Shown here piece by piece: positions 26,225 to 33,765 of a stretch of 64,000 nt of DNA. The first letter of the stretch is position 1, and the number at the start of each line of letters is the position of its first letter. The notes under the pieces are model-generated. The model was not told where the DNA came from. It worked only from the letters and a program-made list of their open reading frames with translations, and did not search any database. This stretch comes from Thermotoga petrophila RKU-1 (lineage in GTDB: Bacteria; Thermotogota; Thermotogae; Thermotogales; Thermotogaceae): assembly GCF_000016785.1 (NCBI RefSeq), contig NC_009486.1, positions 620,001 through 684,000 on the forward strand, read 5' to 3'. The translations under genes and the position numbers were made by a program.

Positions 26225-26973
26225 TCATCGTGAGGAAATATCTTTTTATCGCTATCCTGGTACTTTCATCTGTGATCGCTGTATCAGAGGATATCAATGA
26301 AGGACTGGTAGCATACTATCCGTTCGATGGAGATTTAAAAGACAAAACAGGAAATTTCGAAGAAGGGTATCTCGTTGGAAATAGGATAAATGTTCCGGCA
26401 CTTGGAAATCCCAAGTTTGGTGAAGGAGTGGTAGGACAAGCTTTGGTCTTCGATGGAAAAAAGGGCGTTGTTCTGGGGGATGATCTCATAACCGATTACG
26501 ACTATTCTGTTTCTTTCTGGCTCAAAATCGAAGATTTCACACAACATACCACTACATTCTTTGGATGTTATATAGACGAAGAAAACTACTTCCACTGGTT
26601 GAGTTTTGTGCCGTATGGCTGGAACAATGGAACCCTTCTGTGGGCCAGAGATGACAGGAAAAATATCTGGTTCGATGGAATTCCTCCATTCAATCTAGAA
26701 AAAGACAGGTGGTATCACGTTGTAATAGTCGTAGACAAAGGAAAAGCACACATGTTCGTAGACGGAAAGGAAGTGCCTCTGAAAGTACAGATCAACGGAC
26801 AACCTGATCCCAATGGACTGGTACCAGACGTGTTCTCTGTGGGACCTGGTGGAGTATTCTCACTGGGTGTAAATTTCTGGGATCCACCTTTCAAAGGAAT
26901 GATAGACGAATTGAGAATCTACGATCGGCCATTGACAGCGGAAGAGGTAAAGGAACTTTTCCAGAAAAGATAA
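26221..26973 (+). CDS. Secreted LamG-domain protein (paralogue 4), last gene of operon
   Basis: A 250-residue protein with a signal peptide of about 21 residues ending VIAVSED, then one LamG domain with LVAYYPFDGDLKDKTG, DLITDYDYSVSFWL, WYHVVIVVDKG and GMIDELRIYDRPLTAEEV. It is closest to paralogue 1: both share FFG-Y-D-H-W-SFVP-WNNGT-LWARDD, likely part of the ligand face. The start is GTG at 26230 or ATC-frame GTG codons near 26221; the 26221 start overlaps the previous stop by 4 nt. A strong terminator follows directly. The conserved aromatic residues in WNNGTLLWARDD are reasonable candidates for sugar stacking. Confidence 0.78.
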   Translation: MIIVRKYLFIAILVLSSVIAVSEDINEGLVAYYPFDGDLKDKTGNFEEGYLVGNRINVPALGNPKFGEGVVGQALVFDGKKGVVLGDDLITDYDYSVSFWLKIEDFTQHTTTFFGCYIDEENYFHWLSFVPYGWNNGTLLWARDDRKNIWFDGIPPFNLEKDRWYHVVIVVDKGKAHMFVDGKEVPLKVQINGQPDPNGLVPDVFSVGPGGVFSLGVNFWDPPFKGMIDELRIYDRPLTAEEVKELFQKR

Positions 26974-27000
26974 AAGAGCCCCTGCTGGGGCTCTTTTTCA
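26972..27000. terminator. Bidirectional terminator between the LamG operon and the GH127 gene
   Basis: AAAAGAGCCCC-tgct-GGGGCTCTTTTT forms a strong 11-bp stem with a T-run on both strands. It separates converging genes and overlaps the stop of the GH127 gene. Confidence 0.9.
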
Positions 27001-28860
27001 TTTCTTCAACCACACCGCCATAGGACCCGGTTCTCTGTTAGCCCACATGTGATAAGGAACGAGAGTGAACTCTACTGTCTTTTTCCTGGCTTCAGTCAGC
27101 CTCCTGTACAGTTTCCCCTCCCACTCAGAAACGTCCAATGCTCTTCCAGTCCCTTTGAGGAAAACGGCCTCTCTGTCCAGTATCTTCCCTTTTTCTTCTT
27201 TCAGGTTCTCCGAATTCAGAACCAGTGTCCAAACATGAAAATCCGGGTTATCTGCTTGTTCTATACAGTAGACAACGGGGCCTCTTCTCACTGCAACCTT
27301 TTCAAGGTTGTCTCTCACGAAGGGATGTGCTTCGATGAACTCCACTTTCATAGGAAGTGAGAGTTCCACCGTGTGTTTTCCTTTCCAGCTCTGGCTCAAT
27401 TTCACATAGCCGTTCTGCGGATTTGCTGTCACCGTTTTTCCGTCCACCCTGAGAACAAAATCATCTGCCCAGGAAGGAATCCTGAGAGATATGGAGAACG
27501 GTTCTTCAATGTCCGTTTCAACGGTGAAGGTCACTTCCCCACTCCATGGATAGTCCGTTTCCTGTTCTATCTCCACAACTGAGTTCTTGAAATTCAGCTT
27601 CGATGTGCTTTTCTCGTACAGATGAACCTGTACACCATCGTCCGATGTAGTGTACATGTATCCCGGGAAAGAAGCTATGAACCTGGCAAGGTTTGGTGGG
27701 CAACACGCACAGTCGAACCATTTCTGCCTTCTTGTTCTTCCGAGGTCTTCAAGTGGATTGAAGTAAAAGTAGTGCTTCCCATCGAGGGATATACCGGAGA
27801 GAAGTCCGTTGTACAGAACCTGTTCCATCACATCTGCAAATTTTCCCTCACCTGTTGCAAGAAGCATCCTGAAGTTCCACATGAAATTCGCTATTGAAGC
27901 ACAGGACTCAGCGTAAGATCTTCTGTTTGAAAGCTCGTACTCTTCTCCGAAGGATTCCCAGTCGTGCCTGGAGCCCGCTCCTCCTGTGATGTACATCTTC
28001 TTCGTCACAAAATTCTCCCAGAGTCTGTTGAGGGCCTGCCAGATCTTTTCATCACCTGTTTCAAGATAAAGATCGGTAGCACCAGAGCAGAGATACAGAG
28101 CTCTCACCGCATGGCCTGTGATCTCTTCTAGCTCCACAAAAGGTTTGTGATCGATGAAGTACTCTGGTCCAGGATTTCTTGGGACGCTGGCAAGCCCTTT
28201 TCCACGTGCGTAAATGAAGTACCTTGCAAGGTCCAAATATTTTCTGTCTCCTGTTTCTCTGTAGAGCTCTACAAGTGCCATTTCCACTTCAGGATGCCCC
28301 GGTGCCCCTTCTTTTTTTCCAGGACCGAAAGTGTTGCAAATGTGATCTGCGAATCTTTTTGCCACTTCAAAGAGGAAGTTCTTTCCTGTCACTCTTCTGT
28401 GCGCAACGGCAGCCTGAATCAAATGACCTGCGTTGTACAACTCATGATTCCACGCAAGGTTCGTCCATCGCTCTTTTTTTCTCTCTCCAGAAAGATAGGT
28501 TCCAAGGTAACCGTCTTCATCCTGAGCAGCTTTCACCTCTTCTATCACGCTGTCAAGGATCTTCTCCAGCTCCGGAAGTTTCCTGTTCGCTAAAGCGAAG
28601 GACACTGCCTCAGTCCATTTGTACACGTCTGTGTCGTCGAACGGAAAAAATGTTTTGTAAGATCCTTCCATCTTTCCAGCAGCGATTCTGAAGTTGTCGA
28701 GCCTTCCCGTGCTTTCCAGAAGATCGTACTGTGTGGGAAGAGTCACGTTGACGAGAGTTTCAATGTATTTACCCATGAATCCATCTACCTTCACAGAACC
28801 GACAGGTATCGTTTTGAGCTTTGCATAAGGGCTTTTGGAAACTTCTACGATTCTGGACAT
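26998..28860 (-). CDS. Beta-L-arabinofuranosidase, GH127 family
   Basis: A 620-residue cytoplasmic (no signal peptide) member of the former DUF1680 family, now GH127. Its best-known member is Bifidobacterium HypBA1, a zinc-cysteine enzyme removing beta-L-arabinofuranose. The cysteine cluster CACCPPN and the upstream YAESCASIANF, which supplies a glutamate and a cysteine, match the zinc and nucleophile residues of that enzyme. An alpha/alpha barrel with repeated helices fills the N-terminal two thirds and two beta domains the rest. It is monocistronic, with its own AraR box at 28901. The substrate may be beta-arabinofuranosyl or beta-arabinopyranosyl termini of plant glycans. Confidence 0.88.
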   Translation of the reverse strand: MSRIVEVSKSPYAKLKTIPVGSVKVDGFMGKYIETLVNVTLPTQYDLLESTGRLDNFRIAAGKMEGSYKTFFPFDDTDVYKWTEAVSFALANRKLPELEKILDSVIEEVKAAQDEDGYLGTYLSGERKKERWTNLAWNHELYNAGHLIQAAVAHRRVTGKNFLFEVAKRFADHICNTFGPGKKEGAPGHPEVEMALVELYRETGDRKYLDLARYFIYARGKGLASVPRNPGPEYFIDHKPFVELEEITGHAVRALYLCSGATDLYLETGDEKIWQALNRLWENFVTKKMYITGGAGSRHDWESFGEEYELSNRRSYAESCASIANFMWNFRMLLATGEGKFADVMEQVLYNGLLSGISLDGKHYFYFNPLEDLGRTRRQKWFDCACCPPNLARFIASFPGYMYTTSDDGVQVHLYEKSTSKLNFKNSVVEIEQETDYPWSGEVTFTVETDIEEPFSISLRIPSWADDFVLRVDGKTVTANPQNGYVKLSQSWKGKHTVELSLPMKVEFIEAHPFVRDNLEKVAVRRGPVVYCIEQADNPDFHVWTLVLNSENLKEEKGKILDREAVFLKGTGRALDVSEWEGKLYRRLTEARKKTVEFTLVPYHMWANREPGPMAVWLKK

Positions 28861-28900
28861 AAGCGATATTCCTCCCTAATCATACAATTTTATACATTTA

Positions 28901-28910
28901 GGTACGTATA
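28901..28910. promoter_or_regulatory. AraR operator of the GH127 gene
   Basis: GGTACGTATA has the TACGTA core with one arm (GGTACGTA) matching the other sites. It lies 43 nt before the GH127 ATG, next to a possible minus-strand -10 GATAAT at 28915-28910. It is the least symmetrical of the five sites. Confidence 0.6.
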
Positions 28911-28980
28911 TTATCCTTTACGTGAATTCTACACTGCCCACCTTTGTTAAATCAAGAAGTTTTTTTCACGCTTTCACAAA

Positions 28981-29832
28981 CTATCCCTTCACCGCGCCGA
29001 AGGTGAGACCTCTGATTAGATATCTCTGGGCAACAAGAGCGAAAATCACAACGGGAAGCAAGGTGACTATACCGGCCGCGGAAAGTGGTCCCCAGGCAAC
29101 TCTCCAGCCAGTGATGTATCTCCCAAGGAAAATGGGTAACGTTTGAGCACGTGCATCGTTCGTTAAAACAAGAGCCAGAAGGAACTCTCCCCAGCTTTGA
29201 ATGAGAGAAAGTACTGCAACCGCTGCGAGTCCTGGGGCACTGAGTGGAAGAATCACGTAGAAGAACGTTTGAAAGGGAGTAGCTCCATCTACATAGGCCG
29301 CTTCATCTATCTCCCTTGGAATCTCTCTGAAAAAGCTGATAAGGAGCCAGACTCCAAGAGGCACGACTATAACAAGATGTGACAGAATGAGAGCCCACCA
29401 GGTGTTGATGAGTCTCAGTTTCGTGAATATCACGTACAGGGGAACAGCTGACACAATAGGTGGGAGCATTCTGATGGAGATGATCCACTCCGCCAAGAAC
29501 GGACCTCCTACCCTGTAGCGGGCTATAGCGTAGGCAGCGAGGGCACTGATCACCGTTCCTATGAGTGCTACAGAGACACCAACCACTATACTGTTTCTCA
29601 AGTACGGAAAGATGTTTTCAATAGAACCGGTTGTTCCGCCGAAAACTTCTGTCTCCTTTGTTCCAAAGAAGTTGGAAAGGGTGGGTCTTGTCGGAAAGAA
29701 TCTAGGAGGCATGGTGAACCACTCGTTTGAAGGCTTGAAAGCCGTGATCACAAGCCAGTAAACGGGAAAAAGAAAAAATATCAAACAAACGGCGATCAGA
29801 ATGTATCTCACGATGGTCAGGATTTTTTTCAT
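28981..29832 (-). CDS. ABC sugar transporter permease, MalG type (second importer)
   Basis: A 283-residue inner-membrane permease with six helices and the coupling loop EIDEAAYVDGATPFQTF. The ATG at 29832 shares its A with the TGA stop of the preceding permease (TGATG), and GGGGGTGA lies just upstream; GTG at 29835 is an alternative. It ends the transporter operon that begins with the frameshifted binding-protein gene. About 120 nt with a separate AraR box separate it from GH127. It still looks intact, with no sign of decay despite the broken binding protein. Confidence 0.9.
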   Translation of the reverse strand: MKKILTIVRYILIAVCLIFFLFPVYWLVITAFKPSNEWFTMPPRFFPTRPTLSNFFGTKETEVFGGTTGSIENIFPYLRNSIVVGVSVALIGTVISALAAYAIARYRVGGPFLAEWIISIRMLPPIVSAVPLYVIFTKLRLINTWWALILSHLVIVVPLGVWLLISFFREIPREIDEAAYVDGATPFQTFFYVILPLSAPGLAAVAVLSLIQSWGEFLLALVLTNDARAQTLPIFLGRYITGWRVAWGPLSAAGIVTLLPVVIFALVAQRYLIRGLTFGAVKG

Positions 29833-30716
29833 CACTCTTCACCCCCAAACCCCAGTTGTTGTCTCATTCTCACGAGTCTGAACACCATATTCACGAGGAT
29901 CATTGCCACAATCAATAGCAGAACGCTCAACGCAGAGGCGTAACCGATGTTCCATCCAAAGGAAATACCCACCTTGTAGATGTAGAAACTGTAGGTGTGG
30001 GTCGCGGAACCTGGGCCACCCCAGGTTGTCATGAAGACGATATCAAAGGTCTTCAGACAGTCTATGATTCTCAAAACAAGAGCGACCAGAATCAGAGGTC
30101 TTAGAAGAGGAAACTCCACGTGCAGAAAGACTCTTCCCCAGTCGGCTCCATCCACCCGGGCCGCGTCGATGAGATCCTGAGGTATCGACTGAAGACCTGC
30201 GTATATCATGAGAAAGATGAAAGGAGTCCACTGCCAGACGTCTATGATAATGATTCCCAGTTGTGCATAGAATGGATCTCCAAGCCAAGAAATTTTGGAG
30301 ACACCGAATAGTGACAGGAACCAGTTCACCGGTCCAAAGGCAAAGTTGTACAACATCTTCCAGGCAACCCCGGAAACTGCCGGTGGAATCATCATGGGAA
30401 TGAGGAGGGAAGATCTGATTATTTTTTCTCCCCTGACGCCCCTTATCAGAAAAGCGATGAGAACACCGAGGACAAGTTCAATAGGGACTGCTATCGAAAG
30501 GAGCTTTGCTGTGAATTTCATAGATTCAATAGCAGTTGAATCTCTGAAAATTTGAAAGTAATTCGAGAGACCTATGAAGTGAGTCTCCGCACTCTTTGAA
30601 AGATCGTAATCCCTGAAAGAAGCCCAGATCATGAAACCAAATGGATATATCGTCATGGCAAGAAAAAGAGCGAGAACAGGAAGGACCATCAGCCAGGGAA
30701 CGATTCTTCTCTTCAT
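29832..30716 (-). CDS. ABC sugar transporter permease, MalF type (second importer)
   Basis: A 294-residue permease with six membrane helices beginning VPWLMVLPVLALFLAM and the coupling loop LIDAARVDGADWGRVF. The open frame extends to a TTG at 30761, but the added residues are polar and unlike family N-termini, so ATG at 30716 is preferred. That ATG has no ribosome site directly before it. The nearest, GGAGGTGA at 30750-30743, is separated by an 18-nt hairpin (30723-30740), which if folded brings it within about 11 nt. It is co-transcribed with the binding-protein gene and overlaps the next permease by 1 nt. Confidence 0.85.
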   Translation of the reverse strand: MKRRIVPWLMVLPVLALFLAMTIYPFGFMIWASFRDYDLSKSAETHFIGLSNYFQIFRDSTAIESMKFTAKLLSIAVPIELVLGVLIAFLIRGVRGEKIIRSSLLIPMMIPPAVSGVAWKMLYNFAFGPVNWFLSLFGVSKISWLGDPFYAQLGIIIIDVWQWTPFIFLMIYAGLQSIPQDLIDAARVDGADWGRVFLHVEFPLLRPLILVALVLRIIDCLKTFDIVFMTTWGGPGSATHTYSFYIYKVGISFGWNIGYASALSVLLLIVAMILVNMVFRLVRMRQQLGFGGEE

Positions 30717-30722
30717 ATGGAA

Positions 30723-30740
30723 AGGGGGCGAGTGCCCCCT
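30723..30740 (-). other. Stem-loop between binding-protein gene and permease gene
   Basis: AGGGGGC-gagt-GCCCCCT is a perfect 7-bp G+C-rich stem just after the binding-protein stop. Only three T follow on the minus strand, so it is a poor terminator. It may stabilise the upstream mRNA 3' end, and it sits between a full Shine-Dalgarno sequence and the permease ATG. Confidence 0.7.
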
Positions 30741-30750
30741 CTTCACCTCC

Positions 30751-32054
30751 TTATTTTCCAAGAATCTCTTCCCACTTCTTTGCGAGATCGTTCAGGGTTT
30801 CCATGGAGAGCGGGAGTTCTTCGGAGAGGATCTTGGAGAAGGTCTCAACGGTGATGTCTTCGAGTCTTGGTTCCTCCGGTATTCTTGGTCTGTGGGTCTG
30901 TGTAACGTAAGTCACTTCGAGGGCTGGTACTCTGGGATCGGCCGCTCTCACTTCTGGATCCTTGAGTGTCGATATCCTCGCCGGTGCAACCGCGAATCTC
31001 AGGAATTTGTTCTTGTCAGCCCATTTGCTGGTGGCGAAAATGATGAATTTGAACGCAGCGAGCTTCTTGTCTTCAGGTATGAACTTGTTGATGCCAAGTG
31101 CCCATTGACCGCTCACAGACCGACCGGGCATAGGTATGATTCCAACTTTGTCTTCCCCGAGTGTGTTCTTGAAGATCAGATACGGTCCCGTCCATTGAGG
31201 TACCATAGCAACGAGTCCCTGGTTGAAGTACTCAATCGTTTCACCGTAATCAGAACCGAGTGGATCTGGACTGTAAGGCATGAGTTTTTTCATCATTTCA
31301 AGTGCTTTCAATCCTTCTTCGCTGTTGAAGGCTGGTTTGTGATCCGCTGTGAAATACTCACCGAATTCAAGATCCGCAGTTCCGTGCCTCATGATACCGA
31401 GTGGTGCGTTCCTGTACTCACCGAAAAACAGCAGATACATGTAGAAGAGTGTGTGGGTTCTCGGGAACATGAGGGCGATTCCGTAGTCTGTTGGAGAGCT
31501 CTTGTTGTATTTTTTGGTGAAGAATTCCGCTATTTCTACAACTTCTTCCCAGGTGGTCGGGAGGGTGAGTTCTCTACCGTATTTTTCCTTGAACGCTTGT
31601 TTTATCTTTGGATCTTCAAAGAGATCTTTTCTGTAATAGAAGAGCATTGTGTTGTTGTAGAACGGAAGGCCTATGAGTTTCCCTTGCCATTTTCCAGATT
31701 CTTCCAGAACCTGTGGGATAAAATCGTTCAAATCATAGGAACAAGTTCTGGATGTTGTTTCATGAACTCTCCAAGGTCAACCAGTCCGAAAGAGACGGCT
31801 CCAGTGGTCATCACATCGTAAGTGAAAGCATCGAACGATCCAGCCTGAGATCTGAGATCCTGCAGTAGTTTTGGATACAACACTTCCCACGAAAGAGGTA
31901 CGATCTCAACCTGAATTTCGGGATTCTGTTTCATGAACTCCTGGGCAAGCCACTTCAGGGCGTCCGCGTTGTCTGGAGAACAGAGAACGGAGATTTTAAC
32001 CGAGAAGATCAACGAGGTGATGATGAGAAAGATCAACAGTAAAAATCTCTTCAT
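30751..32054 (-). pseudogene. Sugar ABC transporter substrate-binding protein gene with a frameshift
   Basis: The first 108 codons (32054 to 31728) encode a signal peptide and the start of a family 1 binding protein, ending ELVPMI and a TGA. The remainder continues in another frame from about 31750 (YDLNDFIPQVLEESGKWQGK and on) to the stop at 30751. Adding one base near 31735, between the Pro and Tyr codons, would restore a 434-residue protein of normal length. Both halves show family motifs, including the LIGLPFYNNTMLFYYRKDLF segment, so this was one gene. It may be a true mutation, a sequencing error or programmed slippage; no slippery heptamer is evident. If real, the second importer lacks its binding protein. 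Confidence 0.85.
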
Positions 32055-32086
32055 ACAAATCCCCCCTGCCTAAAAATAGTGGATAA

Positions 32087-32098
32087 CGGTACGTACCG
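32087..32098. promoter_or_regulatory. AraR operator of the second importer operon
   Basis: CGGTACGTACCG is a perfect 12-bp palindrome, the longest of the five AraR-type sites. It lies at the predicted transcription start of the minus-strand transporter operon. Confidence 0.75.
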
Positions 32099-32103
32099 AT
32101 GGT

Positions 32104-32112
32104 AGTATATCA
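32104..32112 (-). promoter_or_regulatory. Extended -10 promoter of the second importer operon
   Basis: Minus-strand TGATATACT (32112-32104) is an extended -10 element; no good -35 is at the right distance. The expected start, near 32097, falls inside the AraR palindrome. Confidence 0.5.
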
Positions 32113-32190
32113 TATCTGTCAACAAAGAATTATCCTATAGTCAATTAGTTAACATAAATATCCGCAAAAGCGAACATGATACGTATAAAG

Positions 32191-32198
32191 GTACGTAC
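32191..32198. promoter_or_regulatory. AraR operator of araA
   Basis: GTACGTAC in the context AAAGGTACGTACTTTTA is flanked by an A-run and a T-run. It sits directly upstream of TATACT (32207-32212), the likely -10 of araA, so bound repressor would exclude polymerase. No clear -35 hexamer is seen. Confidence 0.75.
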
Positions 32199-32246
32199 TT
32201 TTATGTTATACTAAAAGGATGAAACCATGAGAAAGGAGGTCGGAGA

Positions 32247-33737
32247 ATGATAGATCTCAAGCAGTACGAGTTCTGGTTTCTCGTCGGAAGTCAGTATCTT
32301 TACGGTCTGGAAACCCTGAAAAAGGTGGAACAACAGGCAAGTAAGATCGTGGATTCACTGAACGATGACCCCATCTTCCCTTCAAAGATCGTTCTGAAGC
32401 CGGTTTTGAAGAGTTCTTCTGAAATCACAGAAATCTTTGAGAAAGCAAACGCAGACCCCAAATGCGCAGGGGTTATCGTTTGGATGCACACTTTTTCCCC
32501 ATCGAAGATGTGGATACGGGGACTCTCTATAAACAAAAAACCCCTGCTTCACCTTCACACGCAGTACAACAGAGAGATTCCATGGGATACGATCGATATG
32601 GATTACATGAACCTGAACCAGTCTGCACACGGAGACAGAGAGCATGGGTTCATACATGCAAGGATGAGACTTCCAAGGAAAGTTGTGGTGGGACACTGGG
32701 AAGAGAAAGAAGTCAGAGAAAAGATCGCAAAGTGGATGAGAGTGGCCTGTGCGATACAGGATGGAAGAACGGGACAGATAGTCAGGTTCGGCGACAACAT
32801 GAGAGAAGTCGCCAGCACCGAAGGTGACAAGGTAGAAGCCCAGATAAAACTCGGCTGGTCCATAAACACATGGGGAGTTGGAGAACTTGCAGAGAGAGTG
32901 AAAGCCGTTCCGGACAACGAGGTAGAGGAACTTCTCACAGAATACAGAGAAAAATACATCATGCCAGAGGATGAATACAGTCTCAAGGCAATAAGAGAGC
33001 AGGCGAAAATAGAAATTGCTCTGAGAGAATTTTTGAAAGAAAAGAACGCTATTGCCTTCACCACCACGTTCGAGGACCTGCACGATCTTCCACAGCTTCC
33101 CGGGCTCGCGGTCCAGAGACTCATGGAGGAAGGATACGGTTTTGGTGCAGAAGGTGACTGGAAAGCAGCGGGATTGGTTAGAGCCATCAAGGTAATGGGA
33201 ACGGGTCTTCCCGGCGGAACTTCCTTTATGGAAGACTACACTTACCACCTCACTCCCGGAAACGAACTCGTTTTAGGGGCTCACATGCTCGAGGTATGTC
33301 CAACGATAGCAAAGGAAAAACCACGAATAGAGGTTCACCCTCTCAGCATCGGCGGGAAAGCAGATCCTGCCCGTCTTGTCTTCGACGGTCAGGAAGGACC
33401 AGCCGTTAACGCATCGATCGTTGACATGGGTAACAGGTTCAGACTCGTTGTGAACAAGGTTTTATCCGTTCCCATAGAGAGGAAGATGCCAAAACTCCCA
33501 ACAGCCAGGGTCCTTTGGAAACCGCTGCCTGATTTCAAGAGGGCCACTACTGCATGGATACTCGCTGGAGGATCACACCACACTGCCTTTTCAACAGCCA
33601 TTGACGTGGAATACCTCATCGACTGGGCGGAGGCATTGGAAATCGAATACGTCGTCATCGATGAGAATTTGGATCTCGAGGACTTCAAAAAAGAACTGAG
33701 ATGGAACGAACTCTACTGGGGGCTTTTAAAAAGATGA
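32247..33737 (+). CDS. araA: L-arabinose isomerase
   Basis: Converts L-arabinose to L-ribulose in the cytoplasm. The 496-residue protein has the length of characterised AraA enzymes. The manganese and catalytic residues are placed by family motifs: glutamates in GTSFMEDYTYHL and GAHMLEVCPTIA, and histidines in IEVHPLSIGGK and ILAGGSHHTAFS. The ATG at 32247 has AGGAGG upstream. It is transcribed alone, divergent from the second importer, between an AraR operator and a strong terminator. Thermotoga AraA enzymes are known for heat stability and side activity on D-galactose. Confidence 0.96.
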   Translation: MIDLKQYEFWFLVGSQYLYGLETLKKVEQQASKIVDSLNDDPIFPSKIVLKPVLKSSSEITEIFEKANADPKCAGVIVWMHTFSPSKMWIRGLSINKKPLLHLHTQYNREIPWDTIDMDYMNLNQSAHGDREHGFIHARMRLPRKVVVGHWEEKEVREKIAKWMRVACAIQDGRTGQIVRFGDNMREVASTEGDKVEAQIKLGWSINTWGVGELAERVKAVPDNEVEELLTEYREKYIMPEDEYSLKAIREQAKIEIALREFLKEKNAIAFTTTFEDLHDLPQLPGLAVQRLMEEGYGFGAEGDWKAAGLVRAIKVMGTGLPGGTSFMEDYTYHLTPGNELVLGAHMLEVCPTIAKEKPRIEVHPLSIGGKADPARLVFDGQEGPAVNASIVDMGNRFRLVVNKVLSVPIERKMPKLPTARVLWKPLPDFKRATTAWILAGGSHHTAFSTAIDVEYLIDWAEALEIEYVVIDENLDLEDFKKELRWNELYWGLLKR

Positions 33738-33739
33738 AA

Positions 33740-33765
33740 GAGGGGCGAAGGCCCCTCATTTTTTT
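33740..33765. terminator. Terminator of araA (also between converging araR)
   Basis: GAGGGGC-gaag-GCCCCTC followed by ATTTTTTT on the plus strand makes a classic rho-independent terminator. The minus-strand araR stop lies within it. Confidence 0.9.

Noticed and set aside
30751-31731. Separate 326-residue gene starting at an internal TTG
   Set aside because: The product lacks a signal peptide and the first third of the binding-protein fold, and the missing part lies directly upstream in another frame. It is the second half of a broken gene.
30631-31821. Long plus-strand open frame of 396 codons
   Set aside because: It lies antisense to the conserved binding-protein and permease genes, is rich in Phe, Cys and Arg and has no ribosome site or family motifs. 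It is a shadow of codon bias.
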